Assembly (NCBI GenBank): GCA_002451715.1
Contig: DKDD01000201.1
Span: forward strand, 16,810 to 27,894
From: Ruminococcaceae bacterium UBA6857
Lineage (GTDB): Bacteria; Bacillota; Clostridia; Oscillospirales; Acutalibacteraceae
DNA length: 11,085 nt
Reading direction: 5' to 3'
Program-made: the position numbers and the translations under genes
In this document: positions 1-7,196 of the stretch, in pieces
How the letters are laid out: the number at the start of each line of letters is the position of its first letter
Position numbering within the stretch: the first letter of the stretch is position 1
Notes under the pieces: model-generated
The model's database searches: none
The model's input: the letters and a program-made list of their open reading frames with translations, nothing else
What the model was told of the DNA's origin: nothing

Positions 1-771
1 GCAACGAACGATTATAATTATAAAACCGACTTTGACACAAGCAGCCTTTATGTTCTTGATAAAAACATGAACGTTATAGGAAAGCTTGAAGACATTGCAA
101 AGGACGAACAAATCAAAAGCGTTCGCTTCATGGGCAACACAGCGTATGTAGTAACGTTCAGAAATACCGATCCGCTTTTTGCAATCGACCTTTCAAAGCC
201 TAATGCACCTAAAATTCTCGGTTCTGTAAAGCTCCCCGGCTTTTCGGAATATCTTCACCCGATTTCGGAAAATCTTCTTGTCGGTATCGGCTACAGCGGC
301 GACGAAGAGAATGTCGATTTCAACAAAGTCAAAATTTCGCTTTTTGACGTCAGCGACAAAAAGAACCCGAAAGAAATTGATTCCCACGTCATTAAAAACG
401 CTTCCTGCGATGTCAACTATTCGCCGAAGAGCTTTTTGACGATTGACGAAAACACGTTCGGAATCCCTGTCTATTACTACGGAGCAAAAAGCGGAAAGCT
501 TGTTTTCAAAACTTTCACAGTAAAAGACGGAAAGTTCAGTGAAAAAAGCAATTATCTTCACAGCGGAAAATCAAACGGCTCCGACTTTTTCAGAGGAACT
601 TTTATTGGCAATTACGTTTATACGATTGACGACACAACCGTCAAACAGTTTAACATGAGCACCGAAGAAGAGCTTGCCGCTCTCGATTATATGCCCGAAA
701 CCGAAAGCGAAAACGAAGATACACCGGTTCTTTACAACAGTGTTGACGAAGACGCAACGATTGCAAAATAA
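1..771 (+). CDS. Secreted C-terminal beta-propeller domain protein, 3' part
   Basis: The reading frame is open from base 1 to a TAA at 769-771, giving 256 residues. The true start lies upstream of the window, so the first internal ATG (67) is not the start. The sequence has the repetitive blades of the secreted beta-propeller family (Pfam Beta_propel, PF09826): segments resembling SVRFMGNTAYVVTFRNTDP, LFAIDLSKPNAPKILGSVK, PGFSEYLHPISENLLVGIGY and a later ISLFDVSDKKNPKEID. These alternate 'value on display' strands with Asp-Leu-Ser-x-Pro turns. The last roughly 35 residues are acidic and low-complexity. Members are usually exported through an N-terminal signal or membrane anchor, which is not visible here. 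Molecular function is unknown; a surface binding or scaffold role is only an inference. A strong terminator follows within 20 bp, so this is the last gene of its transcript. Confidence 0.85.
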   Translation, partial: ATNDYNYKTDFDTSSLYVLDKNMNVIGKLEDIAKDEQIKSVRFMGNTAYVVTFRNTDPLFAIDLSKPNAPKILGSVKLPGFSEYLHPISENLLVGIGYSGDEENVDFNKVKISLFDVSDKKNPKEIDSHVIKNASCDVNYSPKSFLTIDENTFGIPVYYYGAKSGKLVFKTFTVKDGKFSEKSNYLHSGKSNGSDFFRGTFIGNYVYTIDDTTVKQFNMSTEEELAALDYMPETESENEDTPVLYNSVDEDATIAK

Positions 772-790
772 ATATCCACCCTTTTTCAAA

Positions 791-824
791 ACGGCTGCCG
801 CAGTTTTGCGGCGGCTGTCTTTTT
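791..824 (+). terminator. Intrinsic terminator of the beta-propeller gene
   Basis: An 11-bp stem (791-801 with 808-818, two G-U pairs) closes a six-base loop and is followed by CTTTTT at 819-824. It begins 20 bp after the stop codon of the upstream plus-strand gene. Confidence 0.85.
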
Positions 825-841
825 GTGCAAAAAAGGACAAG

Positions 842-872
842 AAAAAACTGCCGCTTGCTTGCGACAGTTTTT
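842..872 (-). terminator. Intrinsic terminator of the DUF6472-sdaA-eda operon
   Basis: Read on the minus strand, AAAACTGTCGC pairs with GCGGCAGTTTT across a six-base loop and runs into a T tract. It lies 18 bp past the aldolase stop codon. The stem is flanked by A and T runs on both sides, so it could also stop plus-strand readthrough. With the hairpin at 791-824 it forms two separate terminators at a convergent junction. Confidence 0.85.
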
Positions 873-889
873 ATTGCCTTTTTATTTTT

Positions 890-1540
890 TTACACCAAAC
901 TTCTTGCTTCGTTAATTCGCTTGATGAAAAGCTTTGCGGTTTCGGTAATTGCGGCATAGTTTCCGTCCTTTGCCGCACCGGTGAGGCTTCCGCCCGCGCC
1001 GAGGGCAACGGCTCCGGCTTTGATCCAGTCCGCCGCGTTTTCAACGCTGACTCCGCCCGAAGGCATCATTTGCGCTTGCGGAAGAGGACCGTGAAGCGCC
1101 TTGATGAATTTCGGTGTTGCAATGTCGCCGGGGAAAACTTTCAAAATGTCCGCTCCGAGTTCGAGTGCCTTAACCGCTTCGGTCGGAGTGAAAATTCCGG
1201 GCATGCATGCAATTCTGTATCTTGCGCAAAGCTTGAGAATCCTTTCGTCAAGGTGGGGCGAAACAACATACTGCGCACCGGAAAGAATTGCGATTCTTGC
1301 CGTTTCGCTGTCAAGAACCGTTCCCGCGCCGATGATGATGTCACCGGAAGAGGCGTATTTATCTGCCATGTGCTCAATAAGGCGGTGCGCTTTCGGAACG
1401 GTGAAAGTGAGTTCGATTGCGGCAACACCGCCCTCAATGCAGGCTTCGGTGATTCTTTCGCCCTCTTCTTCGTTTTTGGCCCTGACAACGGCAACAAGTC
1501 CGCCGTCTTTGATTTTTTGAATCGTTTCAAGTTTATCCAT
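890..1540 (-). CDS. eda: KDPG/KHG aldolase (bifunctional 4-hydroxy-2-oxoglutarate / 2-dehydro-3-deoxy-phosphogluconate aldolase)
   Basis: This is a 216-residue class I aldolase of the TIM-barrel Eda family, the normal full length. It cleaves 2-keto-3-deoxy-6-phosphogluconate to pyruvate and glyceraldehyde-3-phosphate, and often 4-hydroxy-2-oxoglutarate to pyruvate and glyoxylate, in the cytoplasm. Visible landmarks are the N-terminal VAVVRA (Arg20), IELTFTVP with the catalytic Glu43, GAGTVLD at 71-77, PGIFTP at 114-119, and the Schiff-base lysine Lys134 in DILKVFPGD. A PSGGV phosphate-binding turn lies at 160-164. The ATG is preceded by AAGGA, which overlaps the end of the serine ammonia-lyase gene, and only 6 bp separate the two genes, so they are co-transcribed and probably translationally coupled. 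No edd-type dehydratase or KDG kinase is nearby, so the physiological substrate (hexuronate-derived KDPG or hydroxyproline-type keto acids) cannot be told from this window. Confidence 0.93.
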   Translation of the reverse strand: MDKLETIQKIKDGGLVAVVRAKNEEEGERITEACIEGGVAAIELTFTVPKAHRLIEHMADKYASSGDIIIGAGTVLDSETARIAILSGAQYVVSPHLDERILKLCARYRIACMPGIFTPTEAVKALELGADILKVFPGDIATPKFIKALHGPLPQAQMMPSGGVSVENAADWIKAGAVALGAGGSLTGAAKDGNYAAITETAKLFIKRINEARSLV

Positions 1541-1546
1541 GAATGA

Positions 1547-2764
1547 TCAGTCCTTTTTTCTTTTTGAAAGTTCAATTTCGGCAAGGCCGCCTTTTGAAGT
1601 CTCTTTATATCTTGAAGAGATGTCTTTTCCGGTTTTATACATTGTTTTAACAACGTCGTCAAAAGAAATTCTTCGTGTGTTTGAAAGGAAGTTTGCAAGC
1701 GAAAGCGCGTTGATCGCTCTCATTGCGGCAACGGCGTTGCGCTCAATGCAGGGAATTTGAACAAGGCCGCAAACGGGGTCGCAGGTGAGGCCGAGCATAT
1801 GCTCCATCGCAATTTCCGCCGCACATTCAATTTGACCGAGTCCCATTGAAAAAAGTTCGCAAAGTGCGGCGGCGGCCATTGAACACGCCGTTCCTATCTC
1901 TGCCTGGCAGCCGCATTCGGCGCCGCTTATCGAAGCGTTGGTTTTAACAAGGTTGCCGATTATTCCGCCAACGGCAAGCGCACGAACAATCTGCTCGTTT
2001 GAAAAGCCGCGCTTTTCCTGCATATATTTGAGAACCGAAGGAACAACGGCGCAAGCTCCGCAAGTCGGTGCGGTAACAATGATTCCGCCGGCTGCATTCT
2101 GCTCGCTTGCGGCATATGCATAAGAACAAACAAGGCGGTTTTCCTTTGTTGTGTCGCTTTCGTCAATGTGCGTTTGATTATAAAGGAACTGCGCCTTTCT
2201 TTCAACCTCAAGGCCGCCGTCAAGAATACCTCTTGTTGAAAGTCCGTCATGAATTGTTTGCTTCATCGTATCCCAAACAAGCATAAGGTAATCCTTGATT
2301 TCTTCGCCCTCGTTTTCAAAAACATAATCGCTGATTCGGATGTTTTTGGAAAGGCAGTATTCTGCAATTTCGGCAAAGGATTTTTCTTTGTATACCTGTT
2401 TGTGCTTTGCAACTTCGCTGCCTTCAACAACAATGTTTCCGCCGCCAACGCTCATGATTCGGGCAAAGCCGATTCTTTTTCCGTCTTTTTCGGCATAAAA
2501 ATCCATTGTGTTTTCGTGCGGCAACGGAAAATCCGGCATACCGGCAAAAATTACGTCGGTCTTTGTCGGTGCAAATGCGTCAATGATTGCAACGTCGGTT
2601 TTGTGTCCCTTGCCCGTGTCGGAAAGCGAACCGTAAAGATAGGCAACGTATTTATCCGCATTGGGGTATTTTGCTTTGAAAAGGTGCGCCGCCTTGTCCG
2701 GACCCATTGTGTGTGAACTTGACGGACCGCGTCCGATTTTATAAAGATGTTTAAGCGATTCCAT
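1547..2764 (-). CDS. sdaA: L-serine ammonia-lyase (L-serine dehydratase), single-chain, iron-sulfur type
   Basis: This 405-residue enzyme deaminates L-serine to pyruvate and ammonia using an oxygen-sensitive [4Fe-4S] cluster. It has the beta domain first (GPSSSHTMGP at about 13-22, the substrate-binding signature) and the alpha domain after it, fused as in E. coli SdaA rather than split into SdaAA/SdaAB as in Bacillus. It is somewhat shorter than the E. coli protein. The alpha domain shows APTCGACAVVP (Cys235, Cys238), GAECGCQAEIG (Cys284, Cys286), ACSMAAAALC and LTCDPVCGLVQIPC (Cys328, Cys332, Cys339), which supply the cluster ligands. The chosen ATG at 2764 has GAGG upstream at good spacing. 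The frame extends to a TTG at 2779, but that would overlap the preceding gene's stop and lacks its own ribosome site. It is the second gene of a three-gene operon: 11 bp from the DUF6472 stop and 6 bp from eda. Confidence 0.95.
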   Translation of the reverse strand: MESLKHLYKIGRGPSSSHTMGPDKAAHLFKAKYPNADKYVAYLYGSLSDTGKGHKTDVAIIDAFAPTKTDVIFAGMPDFPLPHENTMDFYAEKDGKRIGFARIMSVGGGNIVVEGSEVAKHKQVYKEKSFAEIAEYCLSKNIRISDYVFENEGEEIKDYLMLVWDTMKQTIHDGLSTRGILDGGLEVERKAQFLYNQTHIDESDTTKENRLVCSYAYAASEQNAAGGIIVTAPTCGACAVVPSVLKYMQEKRGFSNEQIVRALAVGGIIGNLVKTNASISGAECGCQAEIGTACSMAAAALCELFSMGLGQIECAAEIAMEHMLGLTCDPVCGLVQIPCIERNAVAAMRAINALSLANFLSNTRRISFDDVVKTMYKTGKDISSRYKETSKGGLAEIELSKRKKD

Positions 2765-2775
2765 AAAAAGCGACC

Positions 2776-2955
2776 TCAATTCTGTTTTTCAACCATTTTA
2801 TATTCGTTTTCATAGTATTTGAAAAACGGGCAGTTATACTCCGCGTCAAGAAAGCGTGCGGTTTCGTCCTCATCAAACGAAACGTCGCAGTAATAAACTT
2901 CCTCTTCCTCGTCATAAAGATTATGCTCGCAAAATTCGCAGCTGTTGTTGCTCAT
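2776..2955 (-). CDS. Small DUF6472-family protein with CxxC motif
   Basis: This is a 59-residue ORF, too short for routine ORF calling. It starts at an ATG with AGAGGG (2962-2967) six bases upstream and ends at TGA 2776-2778. The protein is strongly acidic in the middle, with a CxxC near the N terminus (Cys6, Cys9) and further cysteines at 23 and 42. It ends in a pattern of the form ARFLDAEYNCPFFKYYENEY followed by MVEKQ. That layout fits the DUF6472 small proteins of Clostridia (recognised from memory, not searched). Four cysteines could bind a metal such as zinc, but this is inference and no function is known. It is the first gene after a sigma-A promoter and lies 11 bp upstream of sdaA, so it is co-expressed with serine ammonia-lyase and KDPG aldolase. 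Confidence 0.8.
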   Translation of the reverse strand: MSNNSCEFCEHNLYDEEEEVYYCDVSFDEDETARFLDAEYNCPFFKYYENEYKMVEKQN

Positions 2956-2991
2956 GTTTTTCCCTCTTTAAAAATTGTTTCTTCGCTCTTT

Positions 2992-3020
2992 ATAATATCA
3001 TTTTGCGTTTTTCTTTTCAA
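2992..3020 (-). promoter_or_regulatory. Sigma-A promoter of the DUF6472-sdaA-eda operon
   Basis: Read on the minus strand: -35 TTGAAA (3020-3015), a 17-bp spacer and -10 TATTAT (2997-2992). Transcription would begin near 2985, about 30 nt before the DUF6472 ATG. The stretch between the alaX-type gene and this promoter holds only a weak AAAGA/TCTTT inverted repeat and no convincing terminator, so readthrough from upstream is possible. Confidence 0.7.
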
Positions 3021-3031
3021 TAGAAAGAAGC

Positions 3032-4198
3032 TTAAAAAGAGAACTCTTTGAGAAATTTTTCCGCTTCGTTCGGCTTTTCAATCGAACCTTGAACAATTCC
3101 GCCGCGACCGCCGCCGCGACCGGAAAACTTTTCGTTCATGGTTTTGCAAAGAGCGGAAAGGTCAAACCCCGTTTTGGAGATGATTACATATCGTTCGCCG
3201 TTTTCGCCGAAAAGTACCGCCGCAAACTCTTCTGCTTTTTCCGAAAGACTGTTTGCAAGTTCTCTCGCTTCGTTCATGTCGGTTGTATCGGAAAGAACAA
3301 CAATTCTTTTTCCGCTTTCAACGTTCTGCGCCTTGAGCGCGGAAAGCTCTTTTTTGAGCGCCGAAACCTCTGCGGCAAGAGCGGCGCGTTCGTCTTTGAG
3401 CTTTTGAACCATGGTAAACGTTTCCGTCTCTTTTGTAACAAGAAGATTGCTGACAAGATAGTTTTGCAAAAGTTTTTCGCGCGCGTCGATGAGGTTTCGT
3501 TCGCCGCAAAGGACATAAAGTCTTGTTCCGCCACGGTGGCGTTCGCTTTTTACAACGCGGAACGAACCGATTTCACCGGTGCGTTTAACGTGCGGTGCAC
3601 AGCAGGCGCAAATGTCAATGCCGGGGATTTCAACAATGCGAAGCGGACCGTCAATTTCCTTTTTACTGCGGTAATGAATCGTTTTAAGCTCCTCCTCGGT
3701 GGGGTAGCTGACCTTTATTTCAATATTCTTCCAGATTGCTTCGTTGACAAGTGTTTCAGCTTTACAGATATCCTCATCGCTTAATTCGCCGCTTGTGTCA
3801 ATCGTAACAAAATCACTGCCGAGATGAAAACCGACGTTATCAAAACCGAACAGCGAATGTACGATTCCGGAAAAAATATGTTCCCCGGAATGTTGCTGCA
3901 TGTCCGAAAAACGTTTTTTCATATCAATTTTTCCAAAAATTTCGGCGCCGATTTGTAATTTTTCCACGTTTTCCACATCGTTTTTCACGATATGTTGAAT
4001 TTTACCGTTTTCAATCTGCACGTTTTCAACATATGCGCCGCCGAGAAAACCGCGGTCGCTCGTCTGTCCGCCGCCTTCCGGAAAAAACGCCGTTCTGTCG
4101 GTTTCAACATAAGTATATTCATTATCTTTGTAAAGCGATATAACTTTACATGTGAATTCAGTGACATAACTGTCAAGGTCATAAAGCTTTTCGGTCAT
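3032..4198 (-). CDS. AlaX-type alanyl-tRNA editing protein (AlaRS editing domain plus C-terminal DHHA1 domain)
   Basis: This 388-residue protein resembles the editing and C-terminal halves of alanyl-tRNA synthetase without the aminoacylation domain. It should hydrolyse mischarged Ser- or Gly-tRNA(Ala) in trans, protecting against serine-for-alanine errors. The N-terminal barrel has FFPEGGGQTSDRG (38-50). The zinc-binding editing centre is HSGEH (His103, His107) with CCAPH (Cys199, His203) followed by RTGEIG. RHRGGTRLYVLCG (220-232) is the usual end of the editing domain. Residues about 262-292 form a heptad coiled coil rich in Lys, Glu, Ala and Leu, followed by a DHHA1 domain ending in the Gly-rich FSGRGGGRGGIVQGS (358-372). 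Length and order fit the long AlaX class. The start has GAGGGGAG (4208-4215) nine bases upstream. It lies downstream of the DUF1015 gene but beyond that gene's terminator, and I could not find a clear promoter of its own. Confidence 0.92.
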   Translation of the reverse strand: MTEKLYDLDSYVTEFTCKVISLYKDNEYTYVETDRTAFFPEGGGQTSDRGFLGGAYVENVQIENGKIQHIVKNDVENVEKLQIGAEIFGKIDMKKRFSDMQQHSGEHIFSGIVHSLFGFDNVGFHLGSDFVTIDTSGELSDEDICKAETLVNEAIWKNIEIKVSYPTEEELKTIHYRSKKEIDGPLRIVEIPGIDICACCAPHVKRTGEIGSFRVVKSERHRGGTRLYVLCGERNLIDAREKLLQNYLVSNLLVTKETETFTMVQKLKDERAALAAEVSALKKELSALKAQNVESGKRIVVLSDTTDMNEARELANSLSEKAEEFAAVLFGENGERYVIISKTGFDLSALCKTMNEKFSGRGGGRGGIVQGSIEKPNEAEKFLKEFSF

Positions 4199-4233
4199 AG
4201 TTATACACTCCCCTCGGTATAAGTTGGTAAATC

Positions 4234-4269
4234 AAAAATCACCTGCTGTTATGCGCTTATAACAGCAGG
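4234..4269 (-). terminator. Intrinsic terminator after the DUF1015 gene
   Basis: A perfect 11-bp stem (4259-4269 with 4242-4252) closes a six-base loop. On the minus strand it is followed by TGATTTTTGATTT. It sits 21 bp after the DUF1015 stop codon and about 35 bp before the alanyl-tRNA editing gene, so that gene either depends on partial readthrough or has a promoter I do not recognise. Confidence 0.8.
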
Positions 4270-4290
4270 CTTTTGTATGTTTTGAAAAAA

Positions 4291-5535
4291 TCAGCTAAGC
4301 TTATGAATAAACAGTCCGCTGAGGAGTTTCGGCTCGAACCATGTTGATTTCGGCGGCATAACCTTTCCTGCGTCGGCAATGTCCATAAGTTCGTCAAGCG
4401 ACGTCGGATACATTGAAAACGCAAGCTTCATGTCAAGCGCACATCTTCTTTCAAGTTCGCCGAGGCCGCGGATTCCGCCGACAAAGTCAATGCGCTTGTC
4501 GGTTCTCGGGTCTTTAATGCCGAAAATCGGGTCGATACAGTTGTTTTGAAGAATCGAAACGTCAAGCCTCAAAACCGGGTCGCTTTCGTCAAAGCTTCCC
4601 TCTTTTGCTTCAAGTTTATACCACTTTCCATCAAGATACATTCCGAAAGTGTGGCGCTTTTCCGGGCGGTATGCGCCTTCGCCTTTGTATTCTTCAACGG
4701 TGAATTTTTCGGAAAGCTTTTTCATGAACTCATCTTCACTCATGCCGTTCAAATCTTTAATTACACGGTTGTAGTCCATAATTGCAAGCTCGTTTTTCGG
4801 GAATGCAACGGCAAGGAAAAAGTTGAACTCTTCGCTTCCGTCAAAGTTCAGGAACTGTTCGCGCCTTTTGAGTCCGACTTTGACCGCGGAAGCACAGCGG
4901 TGGTGTCCGTCCGCAATATAAAGCGCGTCGATTTTTGAAAAGGCGTCGTTGATTTTTTCGTTTGTTTCTTTGCAGTCGATTACCCAAACAGTGTTTTGAA
5001 CTTTGTTTTGTTCAAAGTCATAAACGGGAGCATGATTTTCTTTCCAATCGGCAACAAGCTTGTTTATGAAATCATTTTCGCGATAAGTGAGGAAAATCGG
5101 ACCGGTGTTTGCGTCGCAGTAATCAACATGGTTGATTCTGTCCTGCTCTTTGTCTGCGCGGGTAAATTCGTGTTTTTTTATTGCGCCGTTTATATAATCA
5201 TCAATACTTGCACAGCCGACAAGACCTGTTTGCGCTCTGCCGTCCATGATTTGGCGATAGATATAAAAACACGGAGTTTCGTCCTGTTTGCAATATTCTT
5301 TTTCGGTGAGGGCGTCAAGGTTTTCGCGTGCCTTGAGATAAACTTTTTCGTCATACGGATCAATTGACTTGTCAAGGTCAATTTCCGCTTTGTCAACGTG
5401 AAGAAACGAAAGGTCGTTGCCTTTCACCATTTCGCGCGCCTCTTCGCTGTTCATGACGTCATACGGAAGTGCGGCAATTTTTTCCGCCGTTTCGGGAATC
5501 GGGCGAACCGCTTTAAAAGCTTTGAAAACAGCCAT
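4291..5535 (-). CDS. DUF1015 family protein (PF06245 / COG4198)
   Basis: This is a 414-residue cytoplasmic protein of full family length with no signal or membrane segment. Family hallmarks are the N-terminal VRPIPETAEKIAALPYDVM (10-28), HEFTRADKEQDR (122-133), NTGPIFLTY (143-151), YIADGHHRCASAVKV (206-220) with the conserved Asp209-Gly-His-His-Arg213, and the C-terminal MPPKSTWFEPKLLSGLFIHKL. The biochemical role is unsettled. DGHHR is reminiscent of the nucleotide-binding motif of ParB/sulfiredoxin-fold proteins, including the free-serine kinases SerK and SbnI. Family members often lie beside serA/serC in Clostridia, so a role in serine or phosphoserine metabolism is an inference, supported weakly here by nearby serine ammonia-lyase. 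The ATG has AGAGG nine bases upstream. The gene is driven by its own near-consensus sigma-A promoter and closed by a strong terminator. Confidence 0.88.
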   Translation of the reverse strand: MAVFKAFKAVRPIPETAEKIAALPYDVMNSEEAREMVKGNDLSFLHVDKAEIDLDKSIDPYDEKVYLKARENLDALTEKEYCKQDETPCFYIYRQIMDGRAQTGLVGCASIDDYINGAIKKHEFTRADKEQDRINHVDYCDANTGPIFLTYRENDFINKLVADWKENHAPVYDFEQNKVQNTVWVIDCKETNEKINDAFSKIDALYIADGHHRCASAVKVGLKRREQFLNFDGSEEFNFFLAVAFPKNELAIMDYNRVIKDLNGMSEDEFMKKLSEKFTVEEYKGEGAYRPEKRHTFGMYLDGKWYKLEAKEGSFDESDPVLRLDVSILQNNCIDPIFGIKDPRTDKRIDFVGGIRGLGELERRCALDMKLAFSMYPTSLDELMDIADAGKVMPPKSTWFEPKLLSGLFIHKLS

Positions 5536-5588
5536 TTTTGAAAACCTCTTTTCTTTTCGGAATCACCGAAATTTTTGTAATTACATTC

Positions 5589-5617
5589 ATTTTATCTTTA
5601 CCGCCGCACTTTGTCAA
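5589..5617 (-). promoter_or_regulatory. Sigma-A promoter of the DUF1015 gene
   Basis: On the minus strand: a consensus -35 TTGACA (5617-5612), exactly 17 bp, then -10 TAAAAT (5594-5589). This is close to the ideal vegetative promoter. The leader is about 45 nt. Its upstream edge is 10 bp from the -35 of the divergent spoVA promoter. Confidence 0.82.
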
Positions 5618-5627
5618 GTTAAAGTGT

Positions 5628-5657
5628 GTATAAAAGGCAAAACTTTGGCAAAAAATA
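5628..5657 (+). promoter_or_regulatory. Forespore (sigma-F/sigma-G type) promoter of the spoVA operon
   Basis: A GTATA element at 5628-5632, a 15-bp spacer and GCAAAAAATA at 5648-5657 fit the sigma-F consensus (GywTA, N15, GgnnAnAnTR) with one mismatch. Measured the sigma-G way, it is GTATA, N18, AAAAATA. No sigma-A promoter is visible on this strand here. Known spoVA operons are transcribed in the forespore by sigma-G, so sigma-G is the likelier user; the overlap of the two consensus sequences prevents a firm choice. Confidence 0.7.
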
Positions 5658-5689
5658 GACGTGAACTTTTCTGAAAAGGCGGTGATTTA

Positions 5690-6133
5690 ATGTCGGTTTC
5701 AAAAGAAGAATACTCAAACATGGCAAAGCGTTCGTCTCCGGGTTCACCGGTTTTTCTCGATTGTGTCAAGGCGTTTGCCGTCGGCGGTCTCATCTGCTGC
5801 TTTGCCGAACTTTTAACTTTTCTTTTTTCAAAAACTTCAATGACTCTTGAAGAGGTCAAGGCACTTGTGCTTGTCATAATCATTGCGATTACGGCGATTC
5901 TCACGGGCTTCGGCGTTTTCGACAACATTGCAAAACACGCAGGCGCAGGCACAGCTGTTCCGATTACCGGGTTTGCAAATTCAATCGTTTCGCCCGCAAT
6001 GGAGTTCCATTCGGAAGGTCTTGTTCTCGGCACGGCGGCAAACATGTTCAAACTTGCCGGACCCGTAATTGTTTTCGGCTGCGGAAGCGCAGTTCTTTAC
6101 GGGCTGATTATTTTTATTTTTAAATTGTATTGA
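5690..6133 (+). CDS. spoVAC: Stage V sporulation protein AC
   Basis: This 147-residue integral membrane protein is the first gene of the spoVA operon. SpoVA proteins form the channel that brings Ca-dipicolinic acid from the mother cell into the forespore and releases it at germination; SpoVAC is reported to act as a mechanosensitive channel in Bacillus. Its N terminus (KEEYSNMAKRSSPGSP) is cytosolic. Hydrophobic segments lie at about 25-46, 57-79 and 121-144, with the family signature HAGAGTAVPITGFANS (84-99) and the GLVLGTAANMFKLAGPVIVFG stretch between them. The ATG follows AAGGCGGTG at 5676-5684. The SpoVAC stop codon overlaps the ribosome site of spoVAD, and only 11 bp separate the two genes. 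Confidence 0.96.
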   Translation: MSVSKEEYSNMAKRSSPGSPVFLDCVKAFAVGGLICCFAELLTFLFSKTSMTLEEVKALVLVIIIAITAILTGFGVFDNIAKHAGAGTAVPITGFANSIVSPAMEFHSEGLVLGTAANMFKLAGPVIVFGCGSAVLYGLIIFIFKLY

Positions 6134-6144
6134 GGTGAAAAACC

Positions 6145-7167
6145 ATGGCTTCACGAACAGGACACACAATTTCGCTTGAAAAAAAGCCGCGGATAATTGC
6201 AAATGCCGCCGCTGTCGGAAAAAAAGAGAGCGAAGGTCCGCTCGGAAAAGAATTTGACGTGTGCTTTACCGATGACACCCTCGGACTGCCCTCATGGGAA
6301 AAAGCCGAAAGCGAACTTCTGAAACGTGCCGTTCAAAAAGCACTTTCAAACGCAGCAACGGAAAAAAGCGAAGTTGACGCAATTTTTTCCGGCGATCTTC
6401 TTGCGCAGTGCATAGGCTCATCGTTTGCTCTTCGCGATTTTCAAATTCCCGTCTGCGGTCTTTACGGCGCGTGTTCAACAATGGCACTTTCGCTTTGCAT
6501 GGCGGCACTTGCAATTGAATCGGGCGGTTTTGACTGCTGTGTTGCGGCAACATGTTCCCATTTCTGCTCGGCGGAAAAACAGTTTCGCTATCCGCTTGAA
6601 TACGGCGGTCAGCGTACCCCGACCGCTCAGTGGACGGTTACGGGAGCCGGCGCGGCGGTACTCAAAAACTCCCAAAAAAGCGCAAGTCCGTATATCGACA
6701 AAATCCACATCGGAACGATTTGCGACCTTGGAATTACCGATGCGAACAACATGGGCGCGGCAATGGCACCGGCAGCAAAAAAGACTGTTGCCGATTTTCT
6801 GCGCGACACAAACACAACGCCGTCGGATTACGACATGATTTTGACCGGCGACCTTGGAAAAGTCGGAAGCGACCTTCTCAAAGAGCTTATGCTTCGCGAA
6901 GAAGGCATTGACCTTACGTCGGTTCACAACGACTGCGGACTTTTGATTTTTGACCGTGAGGCGCAGGACGTTCACGCCGGCGGTTCAGGCTGCGGCTGCA
7001 GCGCAAGCGTGCTTTGCTCATATATTCTCAACCGCTTTCGAAACGGCTTTTTCAAAAACGTTTTGTTTGTTGCAACGGGTGCGCTGATGTCTCCGGTTTC
7101 TTCGCTGCAGGGCGAAAGCATTCCCGGCGTTGCCCATGCCGTTCTTATCAAAAGCGACCACAGTTAA
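6145..7167 (+). CDS. spoVAD: Stage V sporulation protein AD (dipicolinate-binding, thiolase fold)
   Basis: This is a 340-residue soluble protein with the thiolase/ketosynthase-like fold, the normal length for the family. In Bacillus, SpoVAD binds dipicolinic acid directly at the inner forespore membrane and works with SpoVAC and SpoVAE in its uptake. Landmarks are GDLLAQCIGSSFALR (83-97), CGLYGACSTM (104-113) with Cys110 at the thiolase nucleophile position, YGGQRTPTAQWTVTGAGAAV (153-172), MGAAMAPAA (203-211), TGDLGKVG (234-241), and the C-terminal ATGALMSPVSSLQGESIPGVAHAV. The ATG has GAGGTG overlapping the spoVAC stop. A 61-residue ORF follows after 29 bp. Nothing suggests loss of function. 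Confidence 0.96.
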   Translation: MASRTGHTISLEKKPRIIANAAAVGKKESEGPLGKEFDVCFTDDTLGLPSWEKAESELLKRAVQKALSNAATEKSEVDAIFSGDLLAQCIGSSFALRDFQIPVCGLYGACSTMALSLCMAALAIESGGFDCCVAATCSHFCSAEKQFRYPLEYGGQRTPTAQWTVTGAGAAVLKNSQKSASPYIDKIHIGTICDLGITDANNMGAAMAPAAKKTVADFLRDTNTTPSDYDMILTGDLGKVGSDLLKELMLREEGIDLTSVHNDCGLLIFDREAQDVHAGGSGCGCSASVLCSYILNRFRNGFFKNVLFVATGALMSPVSSLQGESIPGVAHAVLIKSDHS

Positions 7168-7196
7168 TTTTTAAGCATCAAAGGAGGTAGTATATA

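Noticed and set aside
674..1546. A 290-codon plus-strand open frame
   Set aside because: It is antisense to the well-supported KDPG aldolase, has low-complexity Cys/Arg/Phe-rich translation, crosses two terminators and has no ribosome site.
2249..2716. A 155-codon plus-strand open frame
   Set aside because: It is a shadow of the serine ammonia-lyase gene; the translation is unlike any protein and has no start signal.
2765..2779. A TTG start for serine ammonia-lyase at 2779
   Set aside because: It would overlap the DUF6472 stop; the GAGG site is spaced correctly for the ATG at 2764.
3089..3784. A 231-codon plus-strand open frame
   Set aside because: It lies antisense to the AlaX-type gene, whose zinc motifs and coiled coil make the minus strand clearly the coding one.
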